64,000 nucleotides of DNA from Mycobacterium avium subsp. avium. Lineage in GTDB: Bacteria; Actinomycetota; Actinomycetes; Mycobacteriales; Mycobacteriaceae. Under the pieces are notes generated by a model. The model saw nothing but the letters and a program-made list of their open reading frames with translations. It had not been told where the DNA came from and did no database searches. The stretch spans positions 3,286,001 to 3,350,000 of the forward strand of contig NZ_CP046507.1 in the NCBI RefSeq assembly GCF_009741445.1. Reading direction: 5' to 3'. A program made the translations under genes and the position numbers. This document shows, one piece after another, positions 9,660 to 22,826 of this stretch. Position 1 is the first letter of the stretch; each line of letters starts with the position of its first letter.

Positions 9660-9733
9660 ACTTGCGTACACAGGTTCGTGAAATCGTCCGCGCCGCCGCG
9701 GGCAAAGTGGTGACTTTGGTCCCCAGCGGCCGG

Positions 9734-12080
<2,347 letters not shown>

Positions 12081-12099
12081 GCCCGGCGCCGGCCGGCGG

Positions 12100-12525
12100 T
12101 CAGGCCGTCTCGAGGCGGCGTACTCCCGCGTATTGCACGGCGGCGAACGCCGCCGTGTAGGCCGCGCTGGCCAGCGTCAGGGCGACTCCGGCGCCGGTCA
12201 GCGGCAACACGCCGGCGGCCACGATCGCGGCCAGCGTGAACACCGCGTTGGCCGCCACGATGCTGATACCCGCGCGGCGCAGGTCCGGCAGCGCGCCCAG
12301 GCTGAACACCACCAGGCCATAGAGCACGAAGAAGGCCCCGCCGATGTACTCCTGGAAGGACGTCAGGCCGGTCAGCGACGAGAGCGGATCGGCGGCGACG
12401 GCGACGGCCAGACCGCACAATCCGGTCAGCGTGGCGTCGGCGCGCACCGCGAAACGCAACAGCGAGTCGGTCGAGTCGTAGAGGGGCCGGACGGTGACGC
12501 CGGATACCCCGGAAACAGTGCTCAT
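12100..12525 (-). CDS. Small four-helix integral membrane protein, function unknown
   Basis: A 141-residue protein with four predicted membrane helices: LTGLCGLAVAVAA, YIGGAFFVLYGLVVFSLGA, IVAANAVFTLAAIVAAGVL and VALTLASAAYTAAFAAV. It starts from an ATG with a good CGAGGAG ribosome-binding site and is convergent with coaA. I do not recognise a named family. The pattern of a short hydrophilic N-terminus and four helices resembles DoxX-like or other small mycobacterial membrane proteins, but no signature motif is seen. A 9-bp inverted repeat lies 72-102 bp upstream of the start. Confidence 0.75.
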   Translation of the reverse strand: MSTVSGVSGVTVRPLYDSTDSLLRFAVRADATLTGLCGLAVAVAADPLSSLTGLTSFQEYIGGAFFVLYGLVVFSLGALPDLRRAGISIVAANAVFTLAAIVAAGVLPLTGAGVALTLASAAYTAAFAAVQYAGVRRLETA

Positions 12526-12596
12526 GTGATTACTCCTCGCGATGGCGGGTTGGTGTCGAACAGGTTTGAGCGTGCCGCCGGAGCACTGCCATATCG

Positions 12597-12627
12597 ACTC
12601 GTGGCGCTGCCAACTGCTGCCACGAGT
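12597..12627. promoter_or_regulatory. 9-bp inverted repeat upstream of the small membrane-protein gene
   Basis: The arms ACTCGTGGC and GCCACGAGT are perfectly complementary and flank a 13-bp centre. The repeat sits in the 246-bp gap between the two minus-strand membrane-protein genes. No T-run follows on either strand, so an operator or RNA hairpin is more likely than an intrinsic terminator. The rest of the gap (12,628-12,771) has an AT-rich island near 12,670 and no gene that I can support. Confidence 0.4.
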
Positions 12628-12771
12628 TGTATGACCAGCTGGTTCACCCGGCTATTCCCGTCAGCGGGTAAATATTTGACACGCGCCAGTCCGTGTCGGC
12701 TAGTGGCCTGGTCACGGGCGCGGGGCACAGCGCTGTGCCGTCCGGCGACCGCGGTGACTGCAGTACCCGTT

Positions 12772-14142
12772 CTACTCGCTGGGAACCGGGACCCGCCCGC
12801 GAAGGTCGGCGGCGATCAGCCGGGCGGCGGCGTTCTGCCAGTTGTGCAACGAGCGCTGGGGAACCTCGGTGACGAACCACTGCCAGGCCTGCCGCGCGGT
12901 CGGATCCAGGCCCGACGCGGTGGCGTTCTGGGCGTAGGCGCGCACCCCGACGACGTAGGGGAAATACAGCGAGTTGTAGTGGCGCCACTCCTCGGTGGTC
13001 CCGAAGTCGCCGCCGTCGCGCGGCTTGAGCCGGGCGATGGCGTCGGCCAGCACGGCCTTGAGCTCGGTGGCCCGCTCGATCGGCTGGTCGGGGGCCCCGC
13101 GGGCGGCCAGCCGCTCGTCGATCACCGGCAACGCGGTCAGCGGGCTGGCGACCAGCTTGGTCAGATCCCCGTAGTGCCCGAGTGCCCGACGGGTGAGCCT
13201 GGCGAAGGTGACGTCGTCGACGCCGTCCAGCGGATGCTCCTGGCGCAGCGGCAGCGCCGCGCCGGTGTGCCGCAGCGCGGCCCGATCCGCCCGCAGCGCA
13301 GGCGATTTCGAGAACGCCAGCCGGTCGAGCAGCCCGGCCAGCGGATCCGCGAGCACCTGCACGGTGATCGCGATCGCCAGGCTGGTGAACAGCAGCACGG
13401 TCAGCGCGGTCCGCGCGCCGGGATCGGCGCGGGTCACCGCCAGCCCGATCAGCGCCTGGCCGCCGAACAGCACGGCCACCGCCACCGAACCGGCGAACGA
13501 GCGCAGCATGTCGGCGCGCAGCGCGTGCCCCTCGTCGAACGCGTCCCACAGCGCGACGGCGACGCCGAGCCCCAGCACGTCGCAGCTCGTCGAGGCCAGC
13601 GCAAGCCAGCTGGGCACCAGGCCCAGCGGAATGATCAGGATCGCGTTGGCCAGCGCGAAGAACAAGGTGGCGGTGACGGCCAGCCCGACGGCCGGCCGGG
13701 GCCGCCGCGGCCGGCGCAACGCAACGGCCATCGCGCCCAGGGTCGACACCGAGATCGCCGCCATCATCAGCCAGTGGCCGGGCCGCAGCGGCCCGTCCAC
13801 GCTGCCGGCCAGCGCCGCGCCGAGCAGCGTCAGCGCCGCCACCCCGGCCACCAGCAGCACCTCGCGGGTGCGGCTGCGCCAGCCGTCGGGGGGCCGGGAC
13901 AGCTCCACGAGCACCGCGAACCAGGCCACGCCGGGCACCGCCGTCAGGTAGATCTCGACGCGGCTCAGCAGCGGGGCGTGCGCGGGACTGGCGGTGCGGA
14001 CCGCGTCCAGCCCCACCACGAGCGCGAACCCGCACAGTCCGATCGCCGCCAGCACCAGGACGGGTTTGCGCGGATCGCGGGCGGCCAGATACAGGCCCAG
14101 CCAGGCGCTCAGCGTGAACACCACCGCCGACAGCGCAGCCAT
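12772..14142 (-). CDS. Multi-pass membrane protein with cytosolic C-terminal domain
   Basis: A 456-residue protein. Residues 1-270 contain about eight hydrophobic helices. Residues 275-456 are soluble and charged, with the stretches DDVTFARLTRRALGHYGDLTKLVASPLTALPV and TEEWRHYNSLYFPYVVGVRAY. The layout, a 7TM-like sensor region followed by a soluble domain, recalls membrane-anchored signalling or regulatory proteins. I do not recognise the family, however, and no kinase or DNA-binding motif is evident. It is on the same strand as, and upstream of, the small four-helix protein, with 246 bp between them. Confidence 0.75.
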   Translation of the reverse strand: MAALSAVVFTLSAWLGLYLAARDPRKPVLVLAAIGLCGFALVVGLDAVRTASPAHAPLLSRVEIYLTAVPGVAWFAVLVELSRPPDGWRSRTREVLLVAGVAALTLLGAALAGSVDGPLRPGHWLMMAAISVSTLGAMAVALRRPRRPRPAVGLAVTATLFFALANAILIIPLGLVPSWLALASTSCDVLGLGVAVALWDAFDEGHALRADMLRSFAGSVAVAVLFGGQALIGLAVTRADPGARTALTVLLFTSLAIAITVQVLADPLAGLLDRLAFSKSPALRADRAALRHTGAALPLRQEHPLDGVDDVTFARLTRRALGHYGDLTKLVASPLTALPVIDERLAARGAPDQPIERATELKAVLADAIARLKPRDGGDFGTTEEWRHYNSLYFPYVVGVRAYAQNATASGLDPTARQAWQWFVTEVPQRSLHNWQNAAARLIAADLRGRVPVPSE

Positions 14143-14196
14143 GCACCAAGTGTGGCACGCAGGTCGACGGGTGCTTAAGGCCTTCCGGGCAGCGGG

Positions 14197-14985
14197 TTAT
14201 TTGCCGTAGCGGCGGTGCCGCTGGCTGTAGTCGCGCAGCGCCCGCAGGAAGTCGACCCGGCGGAAGGCCGGCCAGTGCGCCTCGGTGAACCACATCTCGG
14301 AGTAGGCGCTTTGCCACAGCAAAAAACCCGACAGCCGTTGCTCGCCGGAGGTGCGGATCACCAGGTCCGGATCGGGTTGCCCCGAGGTGTACAGGTTTTC
14401 CGAGATCGCGTCGACGGTGACCGCCTCGATCAGCTCTTCGGCCGTCGCCCCGTTGGCCAGTTCCTTGCTCAGCAGCGAGCGCACGGCGTCGACGATCTCC
14501 CGCCGGCCGCCGTAGCCGACGGCGACGTTGACGTGGAAGGACGCCTCGACCGGGGTGGACTCGACGGCGCCGCGCAGCCGGCGGGCCGGCTCCTCGCCGA
14601 GCAGCTCGAGGTCGCCGACGGTGCGCACGCTCCACCGGTTGGCCGGCGCGCAGATCTCCTCGACGACGTCGGTGATGATTTCGATCAGCCCGGCCAGCTC
14701 GTCGGGGTCGCGCTGCAGGTTCTCCGTGGAAAGCAGGTACACCGTGGTCATCTCGATGCCGGCTGCCTGACACCAGCGCAGCATCTCGGCGATCTTGACC
14801 GCGCCCATCCGGTAGCCGTAGCTGACGTCGTCGTACCCGGCGTCGCGCGCCCAGCGCCGGTTGCCGTCGCACAGCACCGCGATGTGGCGGGGCAGGTCGG
14901 CCTTCGCGGCACCGAGCTCCTGGCGCAACCGCATCTCATAGATGCGGTACAGCGGCTCCTTGAGTCGCGGCGGAATGATTTCCAC
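14197..14985 (-). CDS. Short-chain cis-isoprenyl diphosphate synthase (Rv1086-like)
   Basis: A cis-prenyltransferase of 262 residues, the length of M. tuberculosis Rv1086, which condenses isopentenyl and geranyl diphosphate to Z,E-farnesyl diphosphate for decaprenyl phosphate synthesis. The catalytic Asp40 lies in the signature [14 protein letters not shown]. The family motifs [12 protein letters not shown] and the C-terminal [20 protein letters not shown] are present. The GTG at 14985 was chosen because the protein then starts [12 protein letters not shown], as in the M. tuberculosis homologue, and a TAGGGT hexamer lies eight bases before it. It is divergent from the hemolysin III gene. Confidence 0.95.
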   Translation of the reverse strand: MEIIPPRLKEPLYRIYEMRLRQELGAAKADLPRHIAVLCDGNRRWARDAGYDDVSYGYRMGAVKIAEMLRWCQAAGIEMTTVYLLSTENLQRDPDELAGLIEIITDVVEEICAPANRWSVRTVGDLELLGEEPARRLRGAVESTPVEASFHVNVAVGYGGRREIVDAVRSLLSKELANGATAEELIEAVTVDAISENLYTSGQPDPDLVIRTSGEQRLSGFLLWQSAYSEMWFTEAHWPAFRRVDFLRALRDYSQRHRRYGK

Positions 14986-15163
14986 GAACACACACCCTAC
15001 TGCCAGCGGCGATCGTTTCACCGGTGCTGATTTCGGCCGCGTCGTGCGGGCCGTCGCCGCACAGCTCGCGACGGCGCCGCGGCCGTTCCTGGCTACTCTG
15101 ACTGGTGAGCAGCCGCCGGCCGCATCCCTTGCATCCCTATCCGGCAGACCACCCCCAGGAGAC

Positions 15164-15937
15164 ATGAGCAGCCAGACCAGCACCGCCCCCAACCCGGAGC
15201 CCGATCACGAGGCGATCGTCCCGGGCAACACCGTCGAGCAGCTCGTCGAAGGCGCCGCCCAGGTTCTGGGCAAGCCGCGGATGCGCGGCTGGATCCACTT
15301 CTACTCGGCGTGGCTGGCCGTCATCACCGGCGCCACGCTGGTGTCGGTGTCGTGGGCGGCCGCCTCGCCGCGCGCCGGGCATTCGACGCTGATCTACGCC
15401 GCGGCCACGGTGGCACTGTTCGCGGTCAGCGCCACCTATCACCGGGTGAAGTGGAAGACCGAGGCCGCCCGCACCCGGATGAAGCGGCTGGACCACTCGA
15501 TGATCTTCGTGTTCATCGCCGGCAGCTACACCCCGTTCGCCCGGCTGGTGATGCCGCAGAACACCGGGGTGGTGGTGCTGTGCATCGTGTGGGGCGGCGC
15601 GCTGGCGGGCATCGCGCTCAAGGTCTGCTGGCCGACCGCGCCGCGCTGGCTGGGGGTGCCGCTGTACCTGCTGCTGGGCTGGGTGGCCATCTGGTATGCG
15701 CCGACGATCCTGCACCAGGCCGGGGTGGCCGCGATGGTGCTGCTGGCGGTGGGCGGGGTGCTCTACAGCGTGGGCGGCATCTTCTACGCGCTGCGCTGGC
15801 CGGATCCGTGGCCTAGCACGTTCGGCTACCACGAGTTCTTCCACGCCCTCACCGCGATCGCGGCGATCCTGCACTACATCGCCATGTGGTTCGCCGTGTT
15901 CTACACCGGCGACCATGCGTGGCTGGCCACGGCATGA
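15164..15937 (+). CDS. Hemolysin III / PAQR family membrane protein
   Basis: A 257-residue seven-helix membrane protein of the HlyIII/PAQR family (Rv1085c-like). Conserved polar residues of the family are visible: SATYHRV near helix 2, [18 protein letters not shown], and [16 protein letters not shown] at the C-terminus. Together these make the His/Asp zinc site seen in PAQR proteins. Bacterial members are linked to lipid or ceramidase-like chemistry, but their substrate is unsettled. The ATG at 15164 has a CAGGAG ribosome-binding site, and a TACTCT element lies about 70 bp upstream. It ends 9 bp before a convergent gene. Confidence 0.92.
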   Translation: MSSQTSTAPNPEPDHEAIVPGNTVEQLVEGAAQVLGKPRMRGWIHFYSAWLAVITGATLVSVSWAAASPRAGHSTLIYAAATVALFAVSATYHRVKWKTEAARTRMKRLDHSMIFVFIAGSYTPFARLVMPQNTGVVVLCIVWGGALAGIALKVCWPTAPRWLGVPLYLLLGWVAIWYAPTILHQAGVAAMVLLAVGGVLYSVGGIFYALRWPDPWPSTFGYHEFFHALTAIAAILHYIAMWFAVFYTGDHAWLATA

Positions 15938-15946
15938 TCGTCCGGG

Positions 15947-16330
15947 TTACGGCCGGCTGACGTCGTCGTCCGGGGACCAGTACGCCTTCATCGCGGCGAC
16001 CTTCCCGTTGCCGTCGAACACCATCACGTCGATCGGCTCGATCACCATCCGGTGCTCGCCGGCGGTCACGGTCAGCCGGAAGTGGAACGCCGCCTCGTTG
16101 CCGGCCACCCGCAGCGTCAGCAGCTCGCATTCGCGCTGCAGGTTGTCGAGCGCGGAGTAGAAGCCGTGGATGGCCTGGCGGCCGATGTGCACCTCGCCGC
16201 CGACCGGGTCCTCGACGGTGGCGTCGTCGGCGTACAGCTCGACCAAGTCGTCGGCGCCGCCCTTGGCGACCAGTTCGATGTAGCGGTGGACCGTGTTCCT
16301 GATCGCGTCGGTCTTGGCGTCATTCGGCAT
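15947..16330 (-). CDS. SnoaL/ketosteroid-isomerase-like protein
   Basis: A 127-residue NTF2-like cone-fold protein. Tyr17 (VHRYIEL) and Asp41 (TVEDPVGG) sit at the places of the catalytic Tyr and Asp of delta-5-3-ketosteroid isomerase. The spacing and length also fit, so a steroid isomerase role in sterol breakdown is possible. The third catalytic Asp near residue 100 is not clear (EPIDVMVFD), and the assignment to steroids is an inference. It begins 22 bp downstream of the YyaL-type gene on the same strand and may share its transcript. Confidence 0.85.
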   Translation of the reverse strand: MPNDAKTDAIRNTVHRYIELVAKGGADDLVELYADDATVEDPVGGEVHIGRQAIHGFYSALDNLQRECELLTLRVAGNEAAFHFRLTVTAGEHRMVIEPIDVMVFDGNGKVAAMKAYWSPDDDVSRP

Positions 16331-16351
16331 GCGACGCAGGGTATCTCGCGG

Positions 16352-18353
<2,002 letters not shown>

Positions 18354-18367
<14 letters not shown>

Positions 18368-18674
18368 CGCCGGATCCCGGGGGTCGCGGTGACCCGTTGG
18401 CCTGGTCCGGGCCGGGATCGGCGTCCGGTGCGCCCTCCGCGTCGACCGCGTCGGTGCCCTCGTCGGCGGCCTGATCCGGCTCGGGGTGTTGGGGGTCGAA
18501 CGATTCGGGCACCTTGCGCAGTTGCCGGTTCATCGACCGCAGCAGGAACAGCGTGCTGATCAACAGCAGCACGACGATCAGCAACCCGACCGGGCTGGCC
18601 TTGCCGAAGTCGGGTCCGGTGTGGTGCGGTGCGCCGTCGGCCACCGCACCGGAGAGCACCAGGAGGTGGTTCAC
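18354..18674 (-). CDS. Single-pass membrane protein (Rv1083-like)
   Basis: A 106-residue protein with one membrane helix ([20 protein letters not shown], about 29-48) followed by a basic patch and a Pro/Asp/Glu-rich cytosolic tail. It is of unknown function. It overlaps mca by four bases (ATGA-type) at its start and the YyaL-type gene by 14 bases at its end. All three are therefore probably translated from one mRNA, in the same order as Rv1082-Rv1084. Confidence 0.85.
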
Positions 18675-19543
18675 GCGTCGGGCTCGATTCCGGCGAACAG
18701 GTCGTCTTCGGGCAACCGGACCGGGACCCGGGAGCGGGCCAACTCGAATTCCTCAGTGGGCCAAAGCCGTTGCTGCCATGCGATGGGGGCGGCGAAGAAG
18801 TCGTGGTCCGGGTCGATCTGGGTGGTGTGCGCCCGCAGCGCGTCGTCGCGCTGGCTGAAATAGGCCGAGCATTCCACGCGGGTGGTGACGCGGGACTCGA
18901 ACGGGTCGTGGGCGGGATCCCAATGCTCGAGCCACTTCTTGAACGGCGGTTCGTGACCGTGTTTGACCGCTTCGTCGTGCAGCAGCTGCATCCGCGCCCG
19001 CAGGAAGCCGTGGTTGTAGTACAGCTTGGACACCGTCCACGGCTCGCCGGCGTCCGGGAAGCGCCGGTAGTCGCCGGCCGCCTCGTAGGCGCCGACCGAA
19101 ACCTGGTGGCAGCGAATGTGATCGGGATGCGGGTAGCCGCCGGTTTCGTCGTAGGTGGTCATCACGTGCGGCCGGAATTCGCGGACCACCCGGACCAGCG
19201 CCTCGATCGACTCCTCCAGCGGCACCAGGGCGAAACATCCCTCGGGCAGCGGAGGAGGCGGGTCGCCCTTGGGTAATCCCGAATCGACGAAGCCCAGCCA
19301 GATGTGCTCGACGCCGAGTATCTCGGCGGCCTTGGCCATTTCGTCGCGCCGGATTTCGGCGATGTGGCCGTGCACCTCGGGCAGGTCCATCGCCGGGTTG
19401 AGGATGTCGCCGCGCTCGCCGCCGGTTAACGTCACCACCAGCACCCGATGGCCCTCGTCGGCGTAGCGGGCCAGGGTGGCCGCGCCCTTGCTGGACTCGT
19501 CGTCGGGATGGGCGTGCACCGCCATCAACCGCAATTCGCTCAC
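18671..19543 (-). CDS. mca: Mycothiol S-conjugate amidase
   Basis: This zinc amidase cleaves mycothiol S-conjugates to a mercapturic acid and GlcN-inositol, the detoxification step for electrophiles and drugs. The LmbE/PIG-L signature AHPDD is at residues 11-15, and the second zinc-binding region is [13 protein letters not shown]. The protein has 290 residues from the GTG at 19543, which gives the [15 protein letters not shown] start found in M. tuberculosis Mca. A further in-frame GTG at 19558 would add five residues. It leads a three-gene minus-strand run with Rv1083- and Rv1084-like genes and is divergent from a DUF4307 gene. Confidence 0.95.
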   Translation of the reverse strand: MSELRLMAVHAHPDDESSKGAATLARYADEGHRVLVVTLTGGERGDILNPAMDLPEVHGHIAEIRRDEMAKAAEILGVEHIWLGFVDSGLPKGDPPPPLPEGCFALVPLEESIEALVRVVREFRPHVMTTYDETGGYPHPDHIRCHQVSVGAYEAAGDYRRFPDAGEPWTVSKLYYNHGFLRARMQLLHDEAVKHGHEPPFKKWLEHWDPAHDPFESRVTTRVECSAYFSQRDDALRAHTTQIDPDHDFFAAPIAWQQRLWPTEEFELARSRVPVRLPEDDLFAGIEPDA

Positions 19544-19653
19544 GTGCTCCCTTGTCACTTCCGGTGGTCGCCCGGTCTGACCCTATAATTCCAGTTCCGC
19601 ATCCGTGCCCGCTGCCGGCCGCTGCCGGCGCCCGATGACCAGGCAAAACCACC

Positions 19654-20079
19654 ATGACCGAAACCCGCCCGAGCGAGCGCTACGGCCGTTCGCCGCTGTC
19701 GCGCATTCCGCGGCGGTGGGTGATCGCCGCGCTGGGCGTGCTGGTGGTGGCGGCCGGGCTGGCGGTGGCCGTCGTCGGCTATCACCGGTTCGGCACCAGC
19801 GACGTCAAGGCGACGATGGTCGGGTACCGGGTGCTCGACGACCAGACCGCGTCGATCACGATCAGCGTGACGCGATCGGATCCGTCCCGCCCGGTGGACT
19901 GCATCGTGCGGGTCCGCTCCCACGACGGCGGCGAGACCGGCCGGCGCGAGCTGCTGGTCCCGCCGTCCGGGGCGGCCACCGTCGAGGTGACGACGACGGT
20001 GAAGTCCTTCCAGCCGCCGGTGGTGGCCGACGTCTACGGCTGCGGCACCGACGTGCCCGGCTATCTGCGGCCGTCCTGA
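19654..20079 (+). CDS. DUF4307 membrane-anchored protein
   Basis: A 141-residue protein like Rv1081c. One membrane helix (WVIAALGVLVVAAGLAVAVVGYHRF, about 22-46) follows a basic N-terminus. The outer domain is a beta-rich DUF4307 fold of unknown function, with conserved DQTASITISV and RPVDCIVRVRS. Divergence from mca at the same position as in M. tuberculosis supports the assignment. A conserved Cys pair (about Cys84 and Cys130) could form a disulfide outside the membrane; this is inferred from topology only. Confidence 0.88.
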   Translation: MTETRPSERYGRSPLSRIPRRWVIAALGVLVVAAGLAVAVVGYHRFGTSDVKATMVGYRVLDDQTASITISVTRSDPSRPVDCIVRVRSHDGGETGRRELLVPPSGAATVEVTTTVKSFQPPVVADVYGCGTDVPGYLRPS

Positions 20080-20136
20080 CCGGCCCGGATCGACGCCGAA
20101 CTGCGAATTTGGAGTCATCGACTGTTTGCGCGGTGG

Positions 20137-20142
20137 TAACAT
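20137..20142 (+). promoter_or_regulatory. Candidate -10 element for greA
   Basis: TAACAT lies in the 220-bp gap before greA, about 155 bp upstream of its ATG, and would give a leader of about 150 nt. No clear -35 hexamer sits at 17-18 bp; TTGGAG is 22 bp upstream. The remaining leader, to 20,299, shows no gene. Confidence 0.4.
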
Positions 20143-20299
20143 GGATGAATGCACGGTTCCGGTTGGGGCCGTGTTGCTGCATTAGCGGCCGTGAGCAAAA
20201 CGGGGCGGCAGCACACGGGGAGGCACCCGCACGCTCTGGGCGACGGAGTTAACAGGACTTACGCGAACTCGCGGAACAACATACGAGGAGCACGACGAG

Positions 20300-20794
20300 A
20301 TGACGGATACTTCCGTGACCTGGCTTACCCAGGAGTCGCACGACCGGCTCAAGGCCGAGCTCGATCAGTTGATCGCGAATCGTCCGGTCATCGCCGCGGA
20401 GATCAACGACCGCCGCGAGGAGGGTGACCTGCGCGAGAACGGCGGCTACCACGCCGCGCGCGAAGAGCAGGGCCAACAGGAGGCCCGGATTCGCCAGCTG
20501 CAGGATCTGCTCAACAACGCCAAGGTCGGCGAGGCGCCCAAGCAGTCCGGTGTCGCGCTGCCCGGCTCGGTGGTCAAGGTCTACTACAACGGCGACAAGT
20601 CCGACACCGAGACGTTCCTCATCGCCACCCGCCAGGAGGGCGTCAACGACGGCAAGCTCGAGGTGTACTCGCCCAATTCACCGCTGGGCGGGGCGCTGAT
20701 CGACGCCAAGGTGGGCGAGACCCGCAGCTACACCGTGCCCAACGGCAGCACCGTCGAGGTCACGCTGGTCAGCGCGGAGCCCTACCACTCCTGA
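20300..20794 (+). CDS. greA: Transcription elongation factor GreA
   Basis: GreA rescues backtracked RNA polymerase by stimulating cleavage of the nascent transcript through the secondary channel. The protein has 164 residues. An N-terminal coiled-coil hairpin (about 10-80) carries the tip acidic residues in [19 protein letters not shown], where the Asp and Glu pair coordinates the catalytic magnesium. A C-terminal FKBP-like domain includes [18 protein letters not shown]. It follows an upstream GAGGAGC ribosome-binding site and is convergent with metB across 18 bp. Confidence 0.97.
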   Translation: MTDTSVTWLTQESHDRLKAELDQLIANRPVIAAEINDRREEGDLRENGGYHAAREEQGQQEARIRQLQDLLNNAKVGEAPKQSGVALPGSVVKVYYNGDKSDTETFLIATRQEGVNDGKLEVYSPNSPLGGALIDAKVGETRSYTVPNGSTVEVTLVSAEPYHS

Positions 20795-20812
20795 GTCCGA
20801 GCGCTCGGCGTA

Positions 20813-21979
20813 TCAACTGAGCGCCCGATCGAGGTCGGCCAGCAGGTCGTCGACGTCCTCGATGCCGACCGACAGCCGCACCAGATCGTCGGGCACCTCC
20901 AGTTGCGACCCCGCCGTCGACGCGTGCGTCATCGCGCTGGGGTGCTCGATCAGCGACTCGACCCCGCCCAGCGACTCGGCCAGGATGAACACCCGGGTGT
21001 TGGCGCACAGCTTTCGGGCGGCCTGCCGGCCGCCGCGCATCCGCACCGAGACCATGCCGCCGAAGCCCGACATCTGCCGGGCGGCGACGTCGTGGCCCGG
21101 ATGGCCGGGCAGGCCGGGATAGAGCACCGCGCTCACCGCGGGGTGCCCGGCGAGGAATTGCGCTACGGCAGAGGCGTTTTCGGTGTGCCGCTGCATCCGC
21201 AGCACCAGCGTCTTCAGCCCGCGCATGGTCAGGTAGGCGTCGAACGGGCCGGGCACCGCGCCCGCCCCGTTCTGTAAGAACCCGAACGCGTCGTCCAGCT
21301 CGGCGTCGTTGGTGACCAGCGCACCGCCCACCACGTCGGAGTGCCCGCCGATGTACTTGGTGGTGGAATGCAGCACGATGTCGGCGCCCAGCGTCAACGG
21401 CTGCTGCAGCGCCGGCGAGGCAAAGGTGTTGTCCACCAACACCTTTGCCGAGTGCTGGTGGCCCAGCTGGGCCAGCGCGGCGATGTCGGCGATCGACAGC
21501 AACGGGTTGGTCGGGGTTTCCACCCAGATCAGCCGGGTGCGCGGCGTGATCGCGGCGGCCACGGCGTCGAGCTGATGCAACGGCACCGGCGTGTATTCGA
21601 CGTTCCAGCGGGTGAACACCTTGTCGATCAACCGAAAGGTGCCGCCGTAGGCGTCATTCGGGATCACCACGTGGTCGCCGGGCCGCAGCACCGCCCGCAG
21701 CGCGCAGTCGGTGGCGGCCATGCCGGAGGCGAAGGCCCGCCCGTGGCTGCCGGCCTCCACCGCGGCCAGCGTGGCCTCCAGCGCGGCCCGGGTCGGGTTG
21801 CCGGTGCGGGCGTACTCGTACCCGCCGCGCAGCGCGCCCACCCCGTCCTGGGCGAAGGTGCTGCTGGCGTAGATCGGCGTGTTGACCGCTCCGGTCGCCG
21901 GGTCCGGCCGGTAGCCGGCGTGAATCGCCTTGGTGGCCAGTCCGCTGAACTCGGGGTGTGCGTTGCCGTCGTCGCTCAT
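20813..21979 (-). CDS. metB: Cystathionine gamma-synthase
   Basis: This PLP enzyme makes cystathionine from an activated homoserine (O-succinyl- or O-acetyl-) and cysteine and belongs to the Cys/Met metabolism family. PLP Lys208 lies in LHSTTKYIGGHSD. Other signatures are YEYARTGNPTR and WVETPTNP. The 388 residues match the M. tuberculosis MetB length. With cbs two genes away it can run transsulfuration in either direction, and gamma-lyase activity is a possible alternative for this fold. TAGGCT lies eight bases before the ATG, suggesting a leaderless message. Confidence 0.95.
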   Translation of the reverse strand: MSDDGNAHPEFSGLATKAIHAGYRPDPATGAVNTPIYASSTFAQDGVGALRGGYEYARTGNPTRAALEATLAAVEAGSHGRAFASGMAATDCALRAVLRPGDHVVIPNDAYGGTFRLIDKVFTRWNVEYTPVPLHQLDAVAAAITPRTRLIWVETPTNPLLSIADIAALAQLGHQHSAKVLVDNTFASPALQQPLTLGADIVLHSTTKYIGGHSDVVGGALVTNDAELDDAFGFLQNGAGAVPGPFDAYLTMRGLKTLVLRMQRHTENASAVAQFLAGHPAVSAVLYPGLPGHPGHDVAARQMSGFGGMVSVRMRGGRQAARKLCANTRVFILAESLGGVESLIEHPSAMTHASTAGSQLEVPDDLVRLSVGIEDVDDLLADLDRALS

Positions 21980-22016
21980 CGACGATCAGCCTAGGGGACG
22001 GCCGCGGTCGCCGGCC

Positions 22017-22736
22017 CTAGCTCGGCGGGCTTTCGGAGCCGTCGAGCGGCAGGCACACGGTCGTCATGATCTTGTCCGCCAGCGTCTGCCGCTTGGAATC
22101 CCATAGCGGGAAAAGGAATCCGATGAAGCAGATGATCGCGTCGACGAAGTGCGCCAGCGCCCGCACCACCGACATCCCGAAGCCGACGGGTTGGCCGGTG
22201 ACCTCGCTGACCACTTTGAACTTCATCACCGACTTGCCCACGCTCGACCCGGTGGTGCCCTGCCGGTAGCCGTAATTCCAGATCAGGTAGAACAACCCGA
22301 CGATCGACGCCAACCACTGCGCCACCAGGCCAAGCGTCGAGTTCTGGGTGGCGCAGTACTGGTTCACCGCGTACTGCGTGACGTCGGTGATGCAGGCGGT
22401 CTGCTGGGTGGCCACCAGGATCGCGGTGCCGATGCCGTGCACCACGACGTACGGGAGGATGTCGATGACGAACGCCAGCGCGCGGGTGAGCCACGGCGCG
22501 TAGTCCTGCGTGGGCAGGGTGCGGATCGCCGGTCCCGGGGGCGGCGGCGCGTATCCCCCCGACGGCGGCGGCGGTGGCGGATAGGACCCGCCGGGCGGCG
22601 GGGGCGGCGGGTAAGACCCGCCGGGTGGAGGCGGTGGCTGCTGCCCACCGGGGGGCGGAGTCGGCTGACCGCCGGGCGACCCGGGCGACGAGGGAGGTGG
22701 CGGGTAGGCGCCGCCGGGCGGCGGTTGATCGGTCAT
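22017..22736 (-). CDS. pra: RDD-family proline-rich antigen homologue
   Basis: A 239-residue membrane protein. The first ~80 residues are Pro/Gly repeats (PPPPPGGSYPPP), followed by an RDD domain with three membrane helices (about 85-225) containing the conserved GSSVGKSVMKFKVV and LWDSKRQTLADKIM. It corresponds to Pra, the 36-kDa-type proline-rich antigen Rv1078. The ATG at 22736 has a GGAAGG ribosome-binding site at good spacing and is preferred over a TTG at 22742. It lies between metB and cbs on the same strand. Confidence 0.92.
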   Translation of the reverse strand: MTDQPPPGGAYPPPPSSPGSPGGQPTPPPGGQQPPPPPGGSYPPPPPPGGSYPPPPPPSGGYAPPPPGPAIRTLPTQDYAPWLTRALAFVIDILPYVVVHGIGTAILVATQQTACITDVTQYAVNQYCATQNSTLGLVAQWLASIVGLFYLIWNYGYRQGTTGSSVGKSVMKFKVVSEVTGQPVGFGMSVVRALAHFVDAIICFIGFLFPLWDSKRQTLADKIMTTVCLPLDGSESPPS

Positions 22737-22826
22737 GGGCAACCTTCCACTCCGGGTCAGCTGGACATCAGTCGAACTAGGCCGAAACAGTACCCGAGGG
22801 TTCGACGTCCGAGCGAGACGCGCGAC

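Noticed and set aside
12133..14178. 681-codon plus-strand frame opposite the membrane-protein gene
   Set aside because: The product is rich in Gln, Arg, Gly and His with no domain; the opposite strand encodes a clear multi-helix membrane protein.
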